NCBI GenBank assembly: GCA_025923175.1
Contig: JAICGL010000312.1
Span: 1 to 5,265 of the forward strand
DNA length: 5,265 bases
Origin: Acidimicrobiia bacterium
GTDB taxonomy: Bacteria; Actinomycetota; Acidimicrobiia; IMCC26256; BP-133
Direction: 5' to 3'
This document shows, in pieces, positions 4,762 to 5,265 of the stretch. Numbering within the stretch: the first letter of the stretch is position 1; the number at the start of each line of letters is the position of its first letter. Under the pieces are notes generated by a model that did not search any database, was not told the DNA's origin, and was given only the letters and a program-made list of their open reading frames with translations. Position numbers and translations under genes: made by a program.

Positions 4762-5265
4762 ATGCGTCGACTGGTTGTTCTGGTCGCGGCCCTGACGTTG
4801 CTTGGCTGTCCGGGGGCGTCGGCTTCGCCTGAGACGGCGACTGTCGTGGACGTCACGTGCACCAGCAATGTGGACGGGTCTCCGCCGGGACTCACGGACA
4901 TCTACCACCCGTGCGCATCCACGGACGCCACTCTCAGCTCCGGGAGCCGGCACCTCGGCCCTTCTCCGAGCGGATCGTGCAGCCCGGAGGTCAAGGGAAA
5001 CACCGGCAAGGACTACATCGTCTGGAACAACGGGCAGGTCAGTACGTGGGAGTACACGAGGGACGTCATGATGGCGAACGGTTCGGTGAGGATCCATCAG
5101 GAGGGGACGATCACCGCCGGCCTCTTCGCCGGGGATCGCGCCATCGAAGACCTCACCGTCGTCCTGCCGGCCGCCTACCTTCACGGAAGCCTCTCCGATC
5201 AGAGCCCAGCCGATTGCCAGACGTCAGAAGGTGGCGGCCCGCCAAAGCCCCTCATCCCCGGCCGG
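4762..5265 (+). CDS. Secreted Cys-containing protein of unknown function (3' partial)
   Basis: 168 codons are open from ATG 4762 to the right edge with no stop. MRRLVVLVAALTLLGC is a short signal sequence; either signal peptidase II at the LLGC box (Cys16) or signal peptidase I after ASA (residues 19-21) could process it, so it may be a lipoprotein or freely secreted. The mature part has Cys33, Cys51, Cys73 and Cys152, an even number consistent with two disulfides. Residues 83-140 (KDYIVWNNGQVSTWEYTRDV, then GSVRIHQEGTITAGLFAGD and LTVVLPAAYL) alternate polar and hydrophobic residues as beta-strands. The last residues before the edge are Gly/Pro-rich (GGGPPKPLIPG), perhaps a linker to a further domain or the C-terminus. 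I do not recognise the family. The gene is divergent from the binding-protein gene, sharing a 90-base spacer, and has a strong ribosome site. Confidence 0.75.
   Translation, partial: MRRLVVLVAALTLLGCPGASASPETATVVDVTCTSNVDGSPPGLTDIYHPCASTDATLSSGSRHLGPSPSGSCSPEVKGNTGKDYIVWNNGQVSTWEYTRDVMMANGSVRIHQEGTITAGLFAGDRAIEDLTVVLPAAYLHGSLSDQSPADCQTSEGGGPPKPLIPGR

Noticed and set aside
4708..5184. Minus-strand open frame opposite the right-edge gene
   Set aside because: Arg-rich shadow without domain pattern; the plus frame has a strong ribosome site, signal peptide and sensible protein composition.

Overview
This is a high-GC stretch with actinobacterial hallmarks: a DUF2510-type tail fused to a scramblase-like domain, a DUF948 and DUF6167-like gene pair, several GTG starts, and a class III cyclase/TPR regulator remnant. 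The exact taxon cannot be fixed from the sequence; a deep-branching actinomycete such as a member of the Acidimicrobiia is a guess. Almost everything is predicted to act at or outside the membrane. I see no tRNA, rRNA, CRISPR array, insertion sequence or phage gene.

Layout. (1) Bases 1-758, plus: the end of a scramblase/LURP-one-like protein whose start lies left of the window. (2) Bases 763-1861, minus: a compact three-gene cluster reading DUF948 protein, then DUF6167-like protein, then a small DUF4267-like membrane protein, which ends tail to tail with the scramblase gene. In many actinomycetes the DUF948/DUF6167 pair lies just upstream of alaS; here alaS does not follow. (3) Bases 1862-1993: a divergent spacer holding a perfect 8-bp inverted repeat. 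(4) Bases 1994-2200, plus: a 68-residue conserved-looking protein missed by simple long-ORF calling, because its start lies inside a longer spurious frame. (5) Bases 2204-4671, minus: from upstream to downstream, a branched-chain amino-acid-type substrate-binding lipoprotein, a broken adenylyl cyclase/TPR regulator, and a secreted small beta-barrel (dirigent/allene oxide cyclase-like) protein with its own promoter candidate. (6) Bases 4762-5265, plus: the start of a secreted Cys-containing protein that runs off the right edge.

How the genes relate. The DUF948/DUF6167-like/DUF4267-like genes are spaced as one operon. The binding protein has no permease or ATPase beside it in this window, and the regulator next to it is dead or strongly truncated, so the block looks like the remainder of a sensing or uptake locus. 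I do not see a convincing new multi-gene system. The best second looks are the cyclase deletion, the promoter/palindrome/hairpin module before the beta-barrel gene, the G-rich inverted repeat, and the two unassigned proteins (68 residues; secreted 3'-partial).
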